From positions 124,001 to 188,000 of the forward strand of contig NZ_JAHLNO010000004.1 of assembly GCF_018916875.1 (NCBI RefSeq): 64,000 bases of DNA, read 5' to 3'. Under the pieces are notes generated by a model. That model did no database searches. It was not told where the DNA came from and saw only the letters and a program-made list of their open reading frames with translations. This DNA comes from Virgibacillus proomii. Lineage in GTDB: Bacteria > Bacillota > Bacilli > Bacillales > Amphibacillaceae. A program made the translations under genes and the position numbers. Below are positions 26,272-35,735 of the stretch, one piece after another. Position 1 is the stretch's first letter. Each line of letters opens with the position of its first letter.

Positions 26272-27969
26272 ATGGAAGGTAAAAGAAGTTGGCACAAGCA
26301 TTATCCACCAGAGATAAAGACGTCAATCGCTTATGACGAAAAGCCACTTCACGCATTTTTATTAGAAAGCGCTGAAAAGTTCCCAAAAAAGAAAGCGCTT
26401 CATTTTATGGGCAAAGAGTTAACCTACGGTGAAATCTATATACAAGCGACGAAGATGGCAAATTATTTACAGCAGATAGGCATGGAAAAAGGAGACCGCA
26501 TTGCGATTATGCTTCCTAATTGCCCGCAGGCTGTTATCGCTTATTATGGTGCACTAATGGCGGGTGGTATCGTTATCCAAACGAATCCGCTTTATAAAGA
26601 AAGAGAGCTAGAATATCAGCTGAATGATTCCGGTACTGCGTTCATCGTATGTTTAGATATTTTATTACCGAGAGTTACAAATATAAAAAATAATACCGAT
26701 CTCCAGCACATCATTGTAGCAAGTATAAAGGACTATTTACCATTTCCAAAAAACCTTATTTACCCATATATTCAAAAGAAACAGTACAATATGGTTGTAA
26801 AAGTAGAACAAGAAGAAACCACCCATGTATGGGACTATATCATGGATACCGCTCAAGCAGCTTATGAAAAAGTAGCGATTGATCCGAAAGAAGATCTAGC
26901 TTTACTTCAATATACTGGTGGAACGACAGGGAATCCAAAAGGTGTGATGCTCACACATTATAATTTAGTTTCCAATGTACAAATGTGCGATGCTTGGATT
27001 TATAAAACAAAACGTGGAGAGGAAACTATACTCGGAGTTTTACCATTTTTCCATGTTTACGGCATGACAGCTGTTATGAATAACTCAATTATGATTGGCG
27101 CCATGATGATCTTACTCCCAAAATTTGATGCAACAGAGGTTTTAAAGACGATAGATAAGCTGAAACCCACATTGTTTCCGGGCGCTCCGACTATTTATGT
27201 CGCATTATTAAACCATCCTAAATTAGCTAATTATGACCTATCCTCGATCGAGGCTTGTATTAGCGGTTCTGCTCCGCTTCCAGTTGAGGTTCAAGAACAA
27301 TTTGAAAAGGTCACAGGGGGGAAATTAGTAGAAGGCTACGGTTTAACAGAAACTTCGCCAGTAACCCATGCTAATTTTGTATGGCACGAACGAAGAAATG
27401 GAAGTATTGGAGTACCGTGGCCGGATACGGATGCTAAAATTGTTCAGGCGGAGACAATGGAAGAAGTGCCGATTGGTGAAGTTGGAGAAATTGCTGTCAA
27501 AGGACCGCAAGTCATGAAAGGTTATTGGAATAATCCTGAAGAAACCGAGCAAGTATTACGAGATGGCTGGTTATTGACAGGCGATCTTGGTTATCAGACA
27601 GAAGACGGCTACTTTTATGTGGTTGATCGTAAAAAGGATATGATTATTGCTGGTGGATATAATATCTACCCACGTGAAGTAGAAGAAGTGTTATATGAGC
27701 ATAAGGCTGTTCAAGAGGCAGTAGTTGCCGGTGTTCCTGATCCATATCGTGGGGAGACGGTAAAAGCTTATATTGTGCTAAAAGATGGTCATTCCGTAAC
27801 AGAGTCCGATTTGAACACATATTGTCGTAAACATTTAGCTGCGTATAAAGTACCACGTATTTATGAATTCCGTGATGAATTACCAAAAACGGCTGTCGGA
27901 AAAATTTTACGCAGAAAATTAGTCGAAGAAGAAAAAGAGAAGTTGAACGATAAAGTGAATACCAATTAA
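26272..27969 (+). CDS. lcfA: Long-chain fatty-acid-CoA ligase
   Basis: 565 residues. Activates fatty acids to acyl-CoA via an acyl-adenylate. P-loop YTGGTTGNPKGVML (about residue 220), motif EGYGLTETSP, TGDLGYQTEDGYFYVVDRKK hinge and the C-terminal Lys in PKTAVGKILRRK. ATG at 26272 was chosen because GGGAGGAAAAAAT precedes it; an upstream in-frame GTG at 26221 lacks a site. It is first in the conserved lcfA-fadR-fadB-etfB-etfA block that feeds beta-oxidation. Confidence 0.93.
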   Translation: MEGKRSWHKHYPPEIKTSIAYDEKPLHAFLLESAEKFPKKKALHFMGKELTYGEIYIQATKMANYLQQIGMEKGDRIAIMLPNCPQAVIAYYGALMAGGIVIQTNPLYKERELEYQLNDSGTAFIVCLDILLPRVTNIKNNTDLQHIIVASIKDYLPFPKNLIYPYIQKKQYNMVVKVEQEETTHVWDYIMDTAQAAYEKVAIDPKEDLALLQYTGGTTGNPKGVMLTHYNLVSNVQMCDAWIYKTKRGEETILGVLPFFHVYGMTAVMNNSIMIGAMMILLPKFDATEVLKTIDKLKPTLFPGAPTIYVALLNHPKLANYDLSSIEACISGSAPLPVEVQEQFEKVTGGKLVEGYGLTETSPVTHANFVWHERRNGSIGVPWPDTDAKIVQAETMEEVPIGEVGEIAVKGPQVMKGYWNNPEETEQVLRDGWLLTGDLGYQTEDGYFYVVDRKKDMIIAGGYNIYPREVEEVLYEHKAVQEAVVAGVPDPYRGETVKAYIVLKDGHSVTESDLNTYCRKHLAAYKVPRIYEFRDELPKTAVGKILRRKLVEEEKEKLNDKVNTN

Positions 27970-28004
27970 GCTCTCTTTTTTGCTATAATGATACAAGGTA
28001 TATA

Positions 28005-28033
28005 TTGACAGAATAATTAAAAGAAGATAAAAT
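28005..28033 (+). promoter_or_regulatory. Promoter for fadR-fadB-etfBA
   Basis: TTGACA, exactly 17 bp, TAAAAT, in the lcfA-fadR gap. A FadR box begins 2 bp after the -10 element. Confidence 0.8.
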
Positions 28034-28034
28034 A

Positions 28035-28054
28035 ATGAATGAACGATCATTCAT
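28035..28054 (+). promoter_or_regulatory. FadR operator
   Basis: Perfect inverted repeat TGAATGA-ACGA-TCATTCA, matching the known Bacillus FadR box (TGAATGA-N4-TCATTCA). It overlaps the likely transcription start of fadR, so FadR should repress its own operon until long-chain acyl-CoA releases it. Confidence 0.9.
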
Positions 28055-28077
28055 TATTGAGGATATAGGAGAGAACG

Positions 28078-28668
28078 ATGAAAAAAAATAAGCCTAAATA
28101 CAATCAAATTATCGAAGCAGCTGTACAAGTTATCGCAGAAAATGGCTATCATGCATCACAAGTATCAAAAATAGCAAAAAAAGCTGGTGTAGCGGATGGT
28201 ACGATCTATCTTTATTTTAAAAATAAGGAAGATATCTTAATTTCTGTTTTTGAAGAAAAAATGGGGCAATTTATCAATCACATCAGTGATGAAATTAAGA
28301 AGAAGGATAATGCAAATGACAAGCTTTATGTGCTAATTCAAATGCATTTTCAGCAGCTTAGTGAAGATCCGCATTTGGCAGTTGTTACCCAATTGGAGCT
28401 AAGACAATCTAACCCTGCCTTACGCATTCAGATCAATAAAGTGTTAAAACCGTATTTAACTGTAATTGATTCCATCATTCAAGAAGGGATAGAAGAAAAA
28501 ATTTTTCGCAATAAATTGAATATTCCCCTTGTACGACAGATGATTTTTGGTACACTAGATGAAACGGTTACAAATTGGGTGATGAAGGAGCGCAAGTATA
28601 ATTTAGTACAGCAGGCTCTAGAAGTTCACACCTTATTAACCGAGGGAATTACTTCAGAGAAAAATTAA
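28078..28668 (+). CDS. fadR: TetR family fatty-acid degradation repressor FadR
   Basis: 196 residues. N-terminal helix-turn-helix (about 8-55: IIEAAVQVIAENGYHASQVS, then GVADGTIYLYFKNKEDIL) and a C-terminal acyl-CoA-sensing domain (from about 80). It represses beta-oxidation genes in Bacillus and is released by long-chain acyl-CoA. The gene stands in the usual lcfA-fadR-fadB order with a FadR box directly in front. AGGAGAGAACG precedes the ATG. Confidence 0.92.
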   Translation: MKKNKPKYNQIIEAAVQVIAENGYHASQVSKIAKKAGVADGTIYLYFKNKEDILISVFEEKMGQFINHISDEIKKKDNANDKLYVLIQMHFQQLSEDPHLAVVTQLELRQSNPALRIQINKVLKPYLTVIDSIIQEGIEEKIFRNKLNIPLVRQMIFGTLDETVTNWVMKERKYNLVQQALEVHTLLTEGITSEKN

Positions 28669-28686
28669 CAAGAGGAGGATGAAATC

Positions 28687-29460
28687 ATGTCAACCTTAGC
28701 CTTGAAACGAGAAGAGTCGATAGCTTATTTAACGATTCAAAGCCCACCGGCCAATGCTCTATCTAGTACTCTATTAAATGACTTGGCAAAAAAACTAGAC
28801 GAGATGGAGGCAGATTCTAGTATAAAGGCGATTGTTTTAAAAGGGGAAGGAAGGTTTTTTTCTGCAGGAGCAGATATTAAAGAGTTTACCTCCCTTCAGC
28901 AGGCTTCTGACTATGAAACGTTAGCGAAGCGAGGACAAGAGTTGTTCGATCGCATTGAGCAATTTTCTATTCCTATTATTGCTGCAATTCACGGGGCTGC
29001 GTTAGGCGGGGGATTGGAGCTGGCAATGGCTTGTCACATGCGAATTGTAACAGCAACAGCAAAATTAGGATTACCTGAAATTACGTTAGGAATTATCCCT
29101 GGTTTTGCGGGAACACAGCGGCTGCCACATTATGTTGGCTCAGCAAAAGCGTATGAAATGATCTTGACAGGTGAGCCAATTAGTGGAGAGAAAGCATATA
29201 CTTATGGTTTAGCTAATAAAGTAGTTGAAGAGGGGGAGTTAGAGGAGGAAGCTAAACGCTTAGCACAGAAAATTGTAGAAAAAAGTAAATTGACGATTAA
29301 TCAGGTAATGCAACTGATTCCTTATGCAAAGACGAGTCAGTTTATAAAGGGAGTAGCGAAGGAAAGAGAGGCCTTTGGGCAAATATTTGGTTCAGATGAT
29401 GCGAAGGAAGGCGTCCAAGCATTTATAGAAAAACGTAAACCAAACTTCCAGGATAAGTAA
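28687..29460 (+). CDS. fadB: Enoyl-CoA hydratase
   Basis: 257-residue crotonase-fold protein hydrating trans-2-enoyl-CoA in beta-oxidation. The oxyanion-hole stretch GRFFSAGADIKEF (about 57) and the AALGGGLELAMACHMRI segment (about 101) are present, and the catalytic Glu lies in LPEITLGIIPGFAGTQRL. It starts behind AGAGGAGGATGAAATC, 18 bp after fadR, and is followed closely by etfB, so it is part of the operon. Confidence 0.93.
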   Translation: MSTLALKREESIAYLTIQSPPANALSSTLLNDLAKKLDEMEADSSIKAIVLKGEGRFFSAGADIKEFTSLQQASDYETLAKRGQELFDRIEQFSIPIIAAIHGAALGGGLELAMACHMRIVTATAKLGLPEITLGIIPGFAGTQRLPHYVGSAKAYEMILTGEPISGEKAYTYGLANKVVEEGELEEEAKRLAQKIVEKSKLTINQVMQLIPYAKTSQFIKGVAKEREAFGQIFGSDDAKEGVQAFIEKRKPNFQDK

Positions 29461-29478
29461 ACTTAAGGAGGAACAATG

Positions 29479-30255
29479 ATGGATATTTATGTATTACTAA
29501 AAAAGACGTTTGATACAGAAGAAAAAATAAATATATCCCAGGGTCATATTGAAGATGACGGTGCAGAATTCATTATTAATCCGTATGATGAATATGCTGT
29601 TGAAGAAGCTATTAAGCAGCGTGATGAACATGGAGGGGAGGTTACCGTTGTCACAGTTGGTGATGAAGATTCCGAAAAGCAATTGCGCACTGCTTTAGCA
29701 ATGGGGGCAGATAAAGCAGTACTTATCAACACGGAAGACGATGTAGCGGAAGGGGATCAATATACAACTGCTAAGATTTTGGAAGCTTTCTTTGCTGATA
29801 AGGAAGTGGATTTAATTCTTGCTGGAAATGTAGCAATTGATGAAGCAAGTGGACAGGTAGGACCTCGGCTTGCAGAGGCTTTAAGTATCCCTTATGTGAC
29901 AACGATTACAAATTTAAAGATTGCAGGAGAAACAACAGTGACGATTGAAAAGGATGTAGAAGGGGATGTGGAGATTGTAGAAACCTCACTTCCACTTTTA
30001 GTAACGTGTCAACAAGGCTTAAATGAGCCACGCTATCCTTCATTACCTGGAATTATGAAAGCAAAAAAGAAACCATTAGAGGAATTGGAAATAGATGACC
30101 TTGATTTAGATGAAGATGATGTGGAAGCAAAGACAAAAACGGTTGACGTCTTTTTACCGCCTGAAAAAGAAGCGGGTAAAATGCTTGAGGGGGATCCACA
30201 ACAACAGGTGCAAGAACTTGTTTCTTTATTAAAAAATGAAGCAAAGGTACTGTAA
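29479..30255 (+). CDS. etfB: Electron transfer flavoprotein beta subunit
   Basis: 258 residues. The smaller ETF subunit, which binds AMP and, with EtfA, takes electrons from acyl-CoA dehydrogenases to the quinone pool. MDIYVLLKKTFDTEEKI, INPYDEYAVEEAI and AGNVAIDEASGQVGPRLAE are family marks. Two ATGs stand in a row; the second (29479) gives better spacing from AAGGAGG and fits homolog N-termini. Co-transcribed with fadB and etfA. Confidence 0.93.
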   Translation: MDIYVLLKKTFDTEEKINISQGHIEDDGAEFIINPYDEYAVEEAIKQRDEHGGEVTVVTVGDEDSEKQLRTALAMGADKAVLINTEDDVAEGDQYTTAKILEAFFADKEVDLILAGNVAIDEASGQVGPRLAEALSIPYVTTITNLKIAGETTVTIEKDVEGDVEIVETSLPLLVTCQQGLNEPRYPSLPGIMKAKKKPLEELEIDDLDLDEDDVEAKTKTVDVFLPPEKEAGKMLEGDPQQQVQELVSLLKNEAKVL

Positions 30256-30282
30256 TATTTTTGACAGGGAGGAGTAATCGAC

Positions 30283-31257
30283 GTGAACGATAAATATTTA
30301 GTAATTGGGGAAATGAAAGACGGAGCATTACGGAATGTATCTTTTGAAGCGGTTGCAGCTGCCAAAAAGATTAGTCCGGATGCTGAGATAGTAGGAGTTA
30401 TTTGTGGAGACGGTGAACTTAGTTCTTTAGGAGAGGAAATGGTTCATTACGGTGCAGATCGTGTGATTACGGTAGCACATGAAAATTTAAAAAATTATAC
30501 CTCCGAAGGCTATGGGCAAGCAGTTATGGCAGTTATTAAGGAAGAATCGCCGACTGGTATTGTCATGGGTCACACTGCAATTGGTAAAGACCTTACACCA
30601 AAACTAGCTACTAAGCTCGAAACAGGTTTAATCTCAGATGCAGTTGACATAGAAGTTAATGAGGATAGTCCTCAGTTTATTCGGCCGATTTATTCAGGAA
30701 AAGCGTTTGAACGCAAGGTTATTACAGAAGGTTTAACCTTTTTTACGATTCGTCCAAATAATATACCGGCTTTAGAAAAAGATGAATCAAGATCTGGTGA
30801 TGTAACAGCTAAAAGCGTAGATATTACCGATATCCGTACCATTATTAAGGATGTAGTGCGGAAAGCTTCCGAGGGTGTTGATCTTTCAGAAGCAAATGTG
30901 ATTGTTGCTGGTGGAAGAGGGGTAAAAAGCGCGGATGGTTTTAGACCATTGTATGAGTTGGCAGAAGTGTTAGGCGGAGCTGTCGGCGCATCTCGTGGGG
31001 CATGTGACGCTGAATATTGTGATTATTCTTTGCAAATTGGTCAGACTGGAAAAGTGGTCACACCTGACTTATATATAGCAGTAGGTATATCTGGAGCTAT
31101 TCAGCATCTTGCCGGTATGTCAAACTCAAAAGTTATTGTAGCGATCAATAAAGATCCGGAGGCAACGATTTTTAATATTGCCGACTATGGTATTGTAGGA
31201 GATTTATTTGAAGTAATTCCATTATTAATCGAAGAGTTTAAAAAGGTAACGGTGTAA
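30283..31257 (+). CDS. etfA: Electron transfer flavoprotein alpha subunit
   Basis: 324 residues. N-terminal alpha/beta domain (about 1-185) and C-terminal FAD-binding domain with VAGGRGVKSADGF, GGAVGASRGACDAEY, QIGQTGKVVTPDLYIAVG and SGAIQHLAGM, then NKDPEATIFNIADYGIVGD. GTG start behind GGGAGGAG. It pairs with EtfB to make the FAD carrier of beta-oxidation. Last gene of the operon; a hairpin follows. Confidence 0.94.
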   Translation: MNDKYLVIGEMKDGALRNVSFEAVAAAKKISPDAEIVGVICGDGELSSLGEEMVHYGADRVITVAHENLKNYTSEGYGQAVMAVIKEESPTGIVMGHTAIGKDLTPKLATKLETGLISDAVDIEVNEDSPQFIRPIYSGKAFERKVITEGLTFFTIRPNNIPALEKDESRSGDVTAKSVDITDIRTIIKDVVRKASEGVDLSEANVIVAGGRGVKSADGFRPLYELAEVLGGAVGASRGACDAEYCDYSLQIGQTGKVVTPDLYIAVGISGAIQHLAGMSNSKVIVAINKDPEATIFNIADYGIVGDLFEVIPLLIEEFKKVTV

Positions 31258-31282
31258 AAAAAAGCATCATGTTTTAAATGAT

Positions 31283-31312
31283 TGAGAGGGTTGACATTCC
31301 CTCTCAGTTTCT
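31283..31312 (+). terminator. Hairpin after etfA
   Basis: TGAGAGGG / CCCTCTCA stem with 8-nt loop and a short T-rich tail. Confidence 0.65.
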
Positions 31313-31361
31313 AACATATAAGGGTATTATTATGGAAGTGATAGCCTTATTTACATATACC

Positions 31362-31504
31362 TTTATCCCGCATGTAAGGTGCCGTAAGACTCCCACTTCA
31401 AGACCTGAAAGTGGGAGAAAACGGCACCTAAATGCCCGATTCGTTCAACTAACATTCAGTAGGAGATGGAAGAAAACTCCTACTGAATGAAGTTTCACTT
31501 TATT
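31362..31504 (+). repeat. R1 dispersed repeat, copy F
   Basis: TTTATCCCGCATGTAAGGTG to GAAGTTTCACTTTAT, 143 bp, with TTTAT at both edges. Hairpin 2 (CATTCAGTAGGAG / CTCCTACTGAATG) is perfect; hairpin 1 is shortened. The following 250 bp contain no gene. Confidence 0.85.
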
Positions 31505-31751
31505 GTCTTAACACGAACTGGAAGTAAGACTGGTATAGAGAACCGGCAATATCTAACAGAAATATAGAGGTACTTAACTTACCGTAGCAGTTTAGTTAAT
31601 TTAAACGAGAAAAGGCTGTTTAGATAACGTATTACTTTCTGTAAGAAAATCCAAAATTGTAGGGAAAAGAATTCGATATACTAACATTTTCTATATGTTA
31701 TGTGTAAATATGATTGTAATCGTCATTGCGAAGCTTATACCGTCTGTTTTT

Positions 31752-31842
31752 ACACTATAGGAAAGTATAAAACTTTAGGCTTTATAGTATAAGAAAAACT
31801 ACAGCTTTCGCTAAAGACCTGGGGATAAGCCAAGCTTTTCTA
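31752..31842 (+). repeat. R3 dispersed repeat, copy 3
   Basis: CACTATAGGAAAGTATAAAA to AAGCCAAGCTTTTCTA; one arm of the closing hairpin has decayed. Confidence 0.75.
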
Positions 31843-31866
31843 ATGTATACGCAAGTTTTTAGCGTA

Positions 31867-31981
31867 GTCAAAATATGTAGACTCCTGCGGGAATAGCTCG
31901 AGCTGAAGATCCCGCAGGAAAGCGATCTTTGCTTTTCCGAGGAAGCTGAAGCCGTGCCCGCGGAAAGCGAAATATTTTGAC
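31867..31981 (+). repeat. GC-rich palindromic repeat with inverted ends
   Basis: Ends GTCAAAATAT and ATATTTTGAC are perfect inverted repeats. Inside, TCCTGCGGGA / TCCCGCAGGA form a strong hairpin, followed by GAGGAAGCTGAAGCCGTGCC and CGCGGAAAGCGAAATA. The phrases GACTCCTGCGGGA and CCCGCGGAAAGCGA recall a repeat that I know from many Bacillaceae intergenic regions. It is packed between two R3 copies. Confidence 0.7.
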
Positions 31982-32015
31982 GTAGCGATGATAGTTTTTT
32001 TTAACACAAACAAAC

Positions 32016-32100
32016 CGAAAGTATAAAACTTTATGGTTTATAGTATAAGAAAAACTATAGCTTTCACCATAAAGACTTGGCGACAAGCCAAGTTTTTCTA
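32016..32100 (+). repeat. R3 dispersed repeat, copy 4
   Basis: GAAAGTATAAAACTTTATGG to CTTGGCGACAAGCCAAG and TTTTTCTA; the first bases are changed. It lies upstream of trxA. Confidence 0.75.
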
Positions 32101-32236
32101 AGAACAAAGGCTAATGAATTGATTTTTTTATTTGTGGGATGTTATAAACAGAGTAGAGCAAAATATTAGGAAGCATATGAAAACGATGATATACTCATCA
32201 ATAAGCATGATAGCTTTTAAGAGGAGGAATTAATCA

Positions 32237-32551
32237 ATGGCAATTATAAATGCAACGGATCAAACTTTTGCTAAAGAAACAGCGGAAGGTTTGGTATTAG
32301 TAGATTTTTGGGCACCTTGGTGTGGACCTTGTAAAATGATTGCACCTGTTTTAGAAGAAATTGATGGTGAAATGTCAGATAAAGTACAAATTGTGAAGTT
32401 GGATGTTGATGAAAATCAAGAAACAGCTGGAAAGTTTGGAGTTATGAGTATTCCAACACTGTTATTATTTAAAGATGGTCAAGTAGTTGATCAAGTTATT
32501 GGTTTTCAACCAAAAGAAGCACTAGTTGATCTAATTAACAAACATGCTTAA
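32237..32551 (+). CDS. trxA: Thioredoxin
   Basis: 104-residue cytoplasmic disulfide reductase. The redox motif WCGPCK lies at about residue 28, the cis-Pro in SIPTLLLF (about 75) and the closing [11 protein letters not shown] helix is normal. An excellent AGAGGAGGAATTAATCA precedes the ATG. It stands alone between etfA and uvrC as in B. subtilis, with its own terminator. Confidence 0.97.
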   Translation: MAIINATDQTFAKETAEGLVLVDFWAPWCGPCKMIAPVLEEIDGEMSDKVQIVKLDVDENQETAGKFGVMSIPTLLLFKDGQVVDQVIGFQPKEALVDLINKHA

Positions 32552-32577
32552 AAAAATGCTATACTAGAAGTATGATT

Positions 32578-32613
32578 TAAAATCCCTTGTTGCTTCTGTA
32601 ACAAGGGATTTTC
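32578..32613 (+). terminator. Terminator of trxA
   Basis: AAAATCCCTTGTT / AACAAGGGATTTT, a long near-perfect stem. Confidence 0.85.
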
Positions 32614-32657
32614 TAAAGGTGTAAAATCGAAGTACATGCTAAAGGAATGGGGAAGTA

Positions 32658-34448
32658 ATGAATCAGAAAATAAAAGATAAGCTAGCAGTACTTCCTGCTA
32701 AGCCTGGATGCTATATTATGAAAGACAAACATGAAACAGTAATCTATGTAGGGAAGTCGAAGATTCTAAAAAATCGTGTCCGCTCTTATTTTACCGGTGC
32801 CCATGATCGTAAAACACAACGTTTAGTACAAGAAATTGCCAGTTTTGAGTATATTGTAACGTCTTCTGAAATTGAGGCTCTTATTTTAGAAATGAATTTA
32901 ATTAAAAAATATGACCCTAAATATAATGTCATGCTGAAAGATGACAAATCATATCCATATTTAAAAATTACATCTGAACGGCATCCGAGATTATTAATTA
33001 CTAGAAGGGTGAAAAAGGATAAAGGAAAATATTTTGGACCTTATCCCAATGTTATTGCTGCCAGAGAAACGAAAAAACTTCTAGATCGCCTTTATCCATT
33101 GAGAAAATGTAATAATCCCCCGGGGAGACCGTGTCTTTATTATCATATGAAACAATGTTATGCTTGCAGTGAGCATCCGCCAACGAAGGAAGAGTATGCA
33201 GCGATTGTACAAAATGTCACTTCTTTCTTGCAGGGGGGCTACAAAACTATAAAAAAAGCATTAATAAAGAAAATGCATCAAGCAAGTGAAGAATTAAATT
33301 TTGAACGAGCAAAGGAACTGCGAGATCAAATACAGCATATAGAATCTGTGATGGAACAACAAAAAGTGTCGTTAAATGATCGCACTGATCGCGATATTTT
33401 TGCGTATAGTTATGATAAGGGCTGGATGTGCATTCAAGTATTTTTCATTAGACAAGGAAAGCTGATTGAAAGAGATGTTTCTATCTTTCCTTTTTTCGAT
33501 GAAGCTGAAGAAACATTTATTAGTTACATTGGGAGATTTTACTTGCATCAAAATCATCTAAAACCAAAACAAATTCTCGTTCCGGTTGGGATAAATGTTG
33601 ATTTATTAAAAGATTTATTAGAAGTGGATGTTCATACTCCATTTCGAGGCAGGAAGAAAGAGTTGGTTGAACTGGCAAAAGAAAATGCTCGGATTTCATT
33701 ACATGAAAAGTTTTCTATCATCGAGAGGGATGAAGAAAGAACAATTGTTGCCGTCGAGAAGTTAGGTGAAATATTAAATATTGAAACACCCCATCGAATC
33801 GAGGCTTTTGATAATTCGAATATTCAAGGGACTGACCCGGTTTCTGCCATGGTGGTGTTCATTGATGGTAAGCCGGATAAAAAAGAATACCGAAAATATA
33901 AGATTCGCAATGTTGATGGTCCCGATGACTATGAAACAATGCGTGAAGTAATTCGGCGAAGGTATACAAGAGTACTGCAAGATAAGCTTCCTTTACCTGA
34001 CTTAATTATTGTCGATGGAGGTAAAGGTCAGATGAGTGCTGCCTTGGATGTTTTGGAAAATGAATTAGGACTTGATATTCCATTATGTGGCCTAGCTAAA
34101 GACGATAAGCATAGGACAAGTGAATTATTATATGGCTTTCCACCTAAAGTGGTTGATTTAGATCGTAAATCGAATGAATTCTATTTAGTTCAGAGAATTC
34201 AGGATGAAGTGCACCGGTTTGCTATATCTTTTCACCGACAATTACGTGGGAAAAATATTGTTCAGTCTGAATTGGATAACATACCGGGTGTCGGCCCGAA
34301 GCGAAGAAGGCTATTATTAACCCACTTTAAAACGATCAACGAGATCAAACAAGCCGATTTGGAAGATTTTACTCGACTTGGTATTCCAAAAAACATAGCA
34401 ACGGGTATCAAAACTTATTTAAATCAAACTCCATCAGAAAAGCAGTAG
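32658..34448 (+). CDS. uvrC: Excinuclease ABC subunit C
   Basis: 596 residues. N-terminal GIY-YIG nuclease (about 14-92: [19 protein letters not shown]) makes the 3' cut; a UVR motif (about 200-235, [13 protein letters not shown]) binds UvrB; the RNase H-like nuclease (about 370-520, [20 protein letters not shown] and [14 protein letters not shown]) makes the 5' cut; the C-terminus carries helix-hairpin-helix motifs ([24 protein letters not shown]). Works in nucleotide excision repair. Start behind GGGGAAG. A four-Cys cluster sits near residue 155-172. Confidence 0.96.
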   Translation: MNQKIKDKLAVLPAKPGCYIMKDKHETVIYVGKSKILKNRVRSYFTGAHDRKTQRLVQEIASFEYIVTSSEIEALILEMNLIKKYDPKYNVMLKDDKSYPYLKITSERHPRLLITRRVKKDKGKYFGPYPNVIAARETKKLLDRLYPLRKCNNPPGRPCLYYHMKQCYACSEHPPTKEEYAAIVQNVTSFLQGGYKTIKKALIKKMHQASEELNFERAKELRDQIQHIESVMEQQKVSLNDRTDRDIFAYSYDKGWMCIQVFFIRQGKLIERDVSIFPFFDEAEETFISYIGRFYLHQNHLKPKQILVPVGINVDLLKDLLEVDVHTPFRGRKKELVELAKENARISLHEKFSIIERDEERTIVAVEKLGEILNIETPHRIEAFDNSNIQGTDPVSAMVVFIDGKPDKKEYRKYKIRNVDGPDDYETMREVIRRRYTRVLQDKLPLPDLIIVDGGKGQMSAALDVLENELGLDIPLCGLAKDDKHRTSELLYGFPPKVVDLDRKSNEFYLVQRIQDEVHRFAISFHRQLRGKNIVQSELDNIPGVGPKRRRLLLTHFKTINEIKQADLEDFTRLGIPKNIATGIKTYLNQTPSEKQ

Positions 34449-34484
34449 TTCTCTAATCCAATTTAGTAAACTACTGCTTCTTCT
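34441..34484 (+). terminator. Terminator of uvrC (and possibly yslB)
   Basis: AGCAGTAGTT / AACTACTGCT, with 18-nt loop and TTCTTCT tail, overlapping the uvrC stop. It could also serve yslB from the other side. Confidence 0.7.
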
Positions 34485-34525
34485 ATTTCATTAAGAAAAT
34501 AAGTTAGTAGGAAATATAGCTGCAT

Positions 34526-34966
34526 CTATTGGGAAAATATTACTTTAAATTCCACTTGATGAATTCGTGAGTGAATGGATTCTATGCATTCACATTCCCT
34601 CTTTTGAATTTGCTGTAAAGATTCAGCTAAGAATCCAGCCTCCAGACGAAAATCCGCAGGGAAAGGCGCTTTCAACCGTTGTACAACAGAATCAGCCATT
34701 AATTGAAACGTCATCTCTTTCTTTTTTAGTTTCACTAATTCAAGATTTCCCCACCCTAAATGTGCAAAGATATGTACAATATCCTCCGTGGTTTCTTTGT
34801 GAAACTTCCTTGCCAGTTTTCTCCCCATAAAATATAAGAGAGTATGAGATTCCTTTCCCAGTAACTCTGGTAGGCTTACATAACGTAAAATATCATAGCC
34901 AGCACCTGCTGTATGTAAATTCTCTAATTCTTTAACGGATATCGATGTATCCTGTTTATAAGTCAT
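34526..34966 (-). CDS. yslB: DUF2507 protein YslB
   Basis: 146-residue cytoplasmic protein of unknown function. GYDILRYVSLPELLGKESHT, LYFMGRKLARKF and AHLGWGNLELV match the YslB/DUF2507 family. It lies between uvrC and sdhC as in B. subtilis but is inverted. The ATG at 34966 was chosen over 34975 because AGAGAGG directly abuts the earlier ATG and is 9 bp from the later one. Related structures resemble V4R-type ligand-binding folds, but I infer no ligand. Confidence 0.85.
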   Translation of the reverse strand: MTYKQDTSISVKELENLHTAGAGYDILRYVSLPELLGKESHTLLYFMGRKLARKFHKETTEDIVHIFAHLGWGNLELVKLKKKEMTFQLMADSVVQRLKAPFPADFRLEAGFLAESLQQIQKRECECIESIHSRIHQVEFKVIFSQ

Positions 34967-34975
34967 GAATGTCAT

Positions 34976-35578
34976 CCTCTCTAGTTTCTCTCAAAATCAA
35001 TTCAGATAGGCAAAAACTCATCTTACATTATCTATCATTGAGCATACTCTTGCAAAGAAAAATGGGCGAGCATCAAGCTCCACGCAGGTGACGACCTGCT
35101 AGTTGTACTTCTATGTCAAGCATTAATATTTTTTATAATGCCAAAGCAACTTCTACGCAAAATTTTATCCTTTCTTTACGTGCAAGTAAACAATTAATTT
35201 ACTACATATTAGTTTACCATATATAAATAAAGCTGCTAAACTATGTTTTTAAATTGAGTACTAGGATGCCTCTCGTATCTGAAGAGTATGATTTTGCCAC
35301 ACTTTTAGTCACTCCTAAAAACAACTGTCGCTTAATATAATCATCCAACATAAAAGAATCCGTTACGTTTTTCTTTATTCGTTGTCATACTTTCATAAAC
35401 CAAATGAAAACTAGATAGCTGAAATAGAGCATTTAATAGAAAAAAAGTTATGTTTTATTTTACACCTATTTATCATGCAATTAGCGAAGATTTTTATACA
35501 GTATAAATGATTTGAAAACTACTCCTTAATGGGAATTTTATCCTAAATTTAGAAATAAACGCGATAGGTACCGTTTTC
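34976..35578. other. AT-rich region upstream of sdhCAB
   Basis: 600 bp without a gene. A small perfect hairpin GCAGGT / ACCTGC is at 35084-35099. Nothing else is recognisable. Confidence 0.5.
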
Positions 35579-35607
35579 TTGACGCTTCCATCTGTAAGAA
35601 GTACAAT
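35579..35607 (+). promoter_or_regulatory. Promoter for sdhCAB
   Basis: TTGACG, 17-bp spacer, TACAAT, giving a leader of about 120 nt before sdhC. Confidence 0.7.
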
Positions 35608-35735
35608 AAACATGTCGCAATTGTACAAATGTCAACTCGCTGTACTTTCCTTTTTTGAGAAGAGTAGGGTTGACTACTAAATATGTACAACATTTTGATG
35701 CTTATTACAGATCAAACTAAAGGGGGGGGAACAGA

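Noticed and set aside
30033-30365. Minus-strand ORFs of 90-110 codons over etfB/etfA
   Set aside because: They lie fully inside conserved genes on the other strand and have Ser-rich shadow composition.
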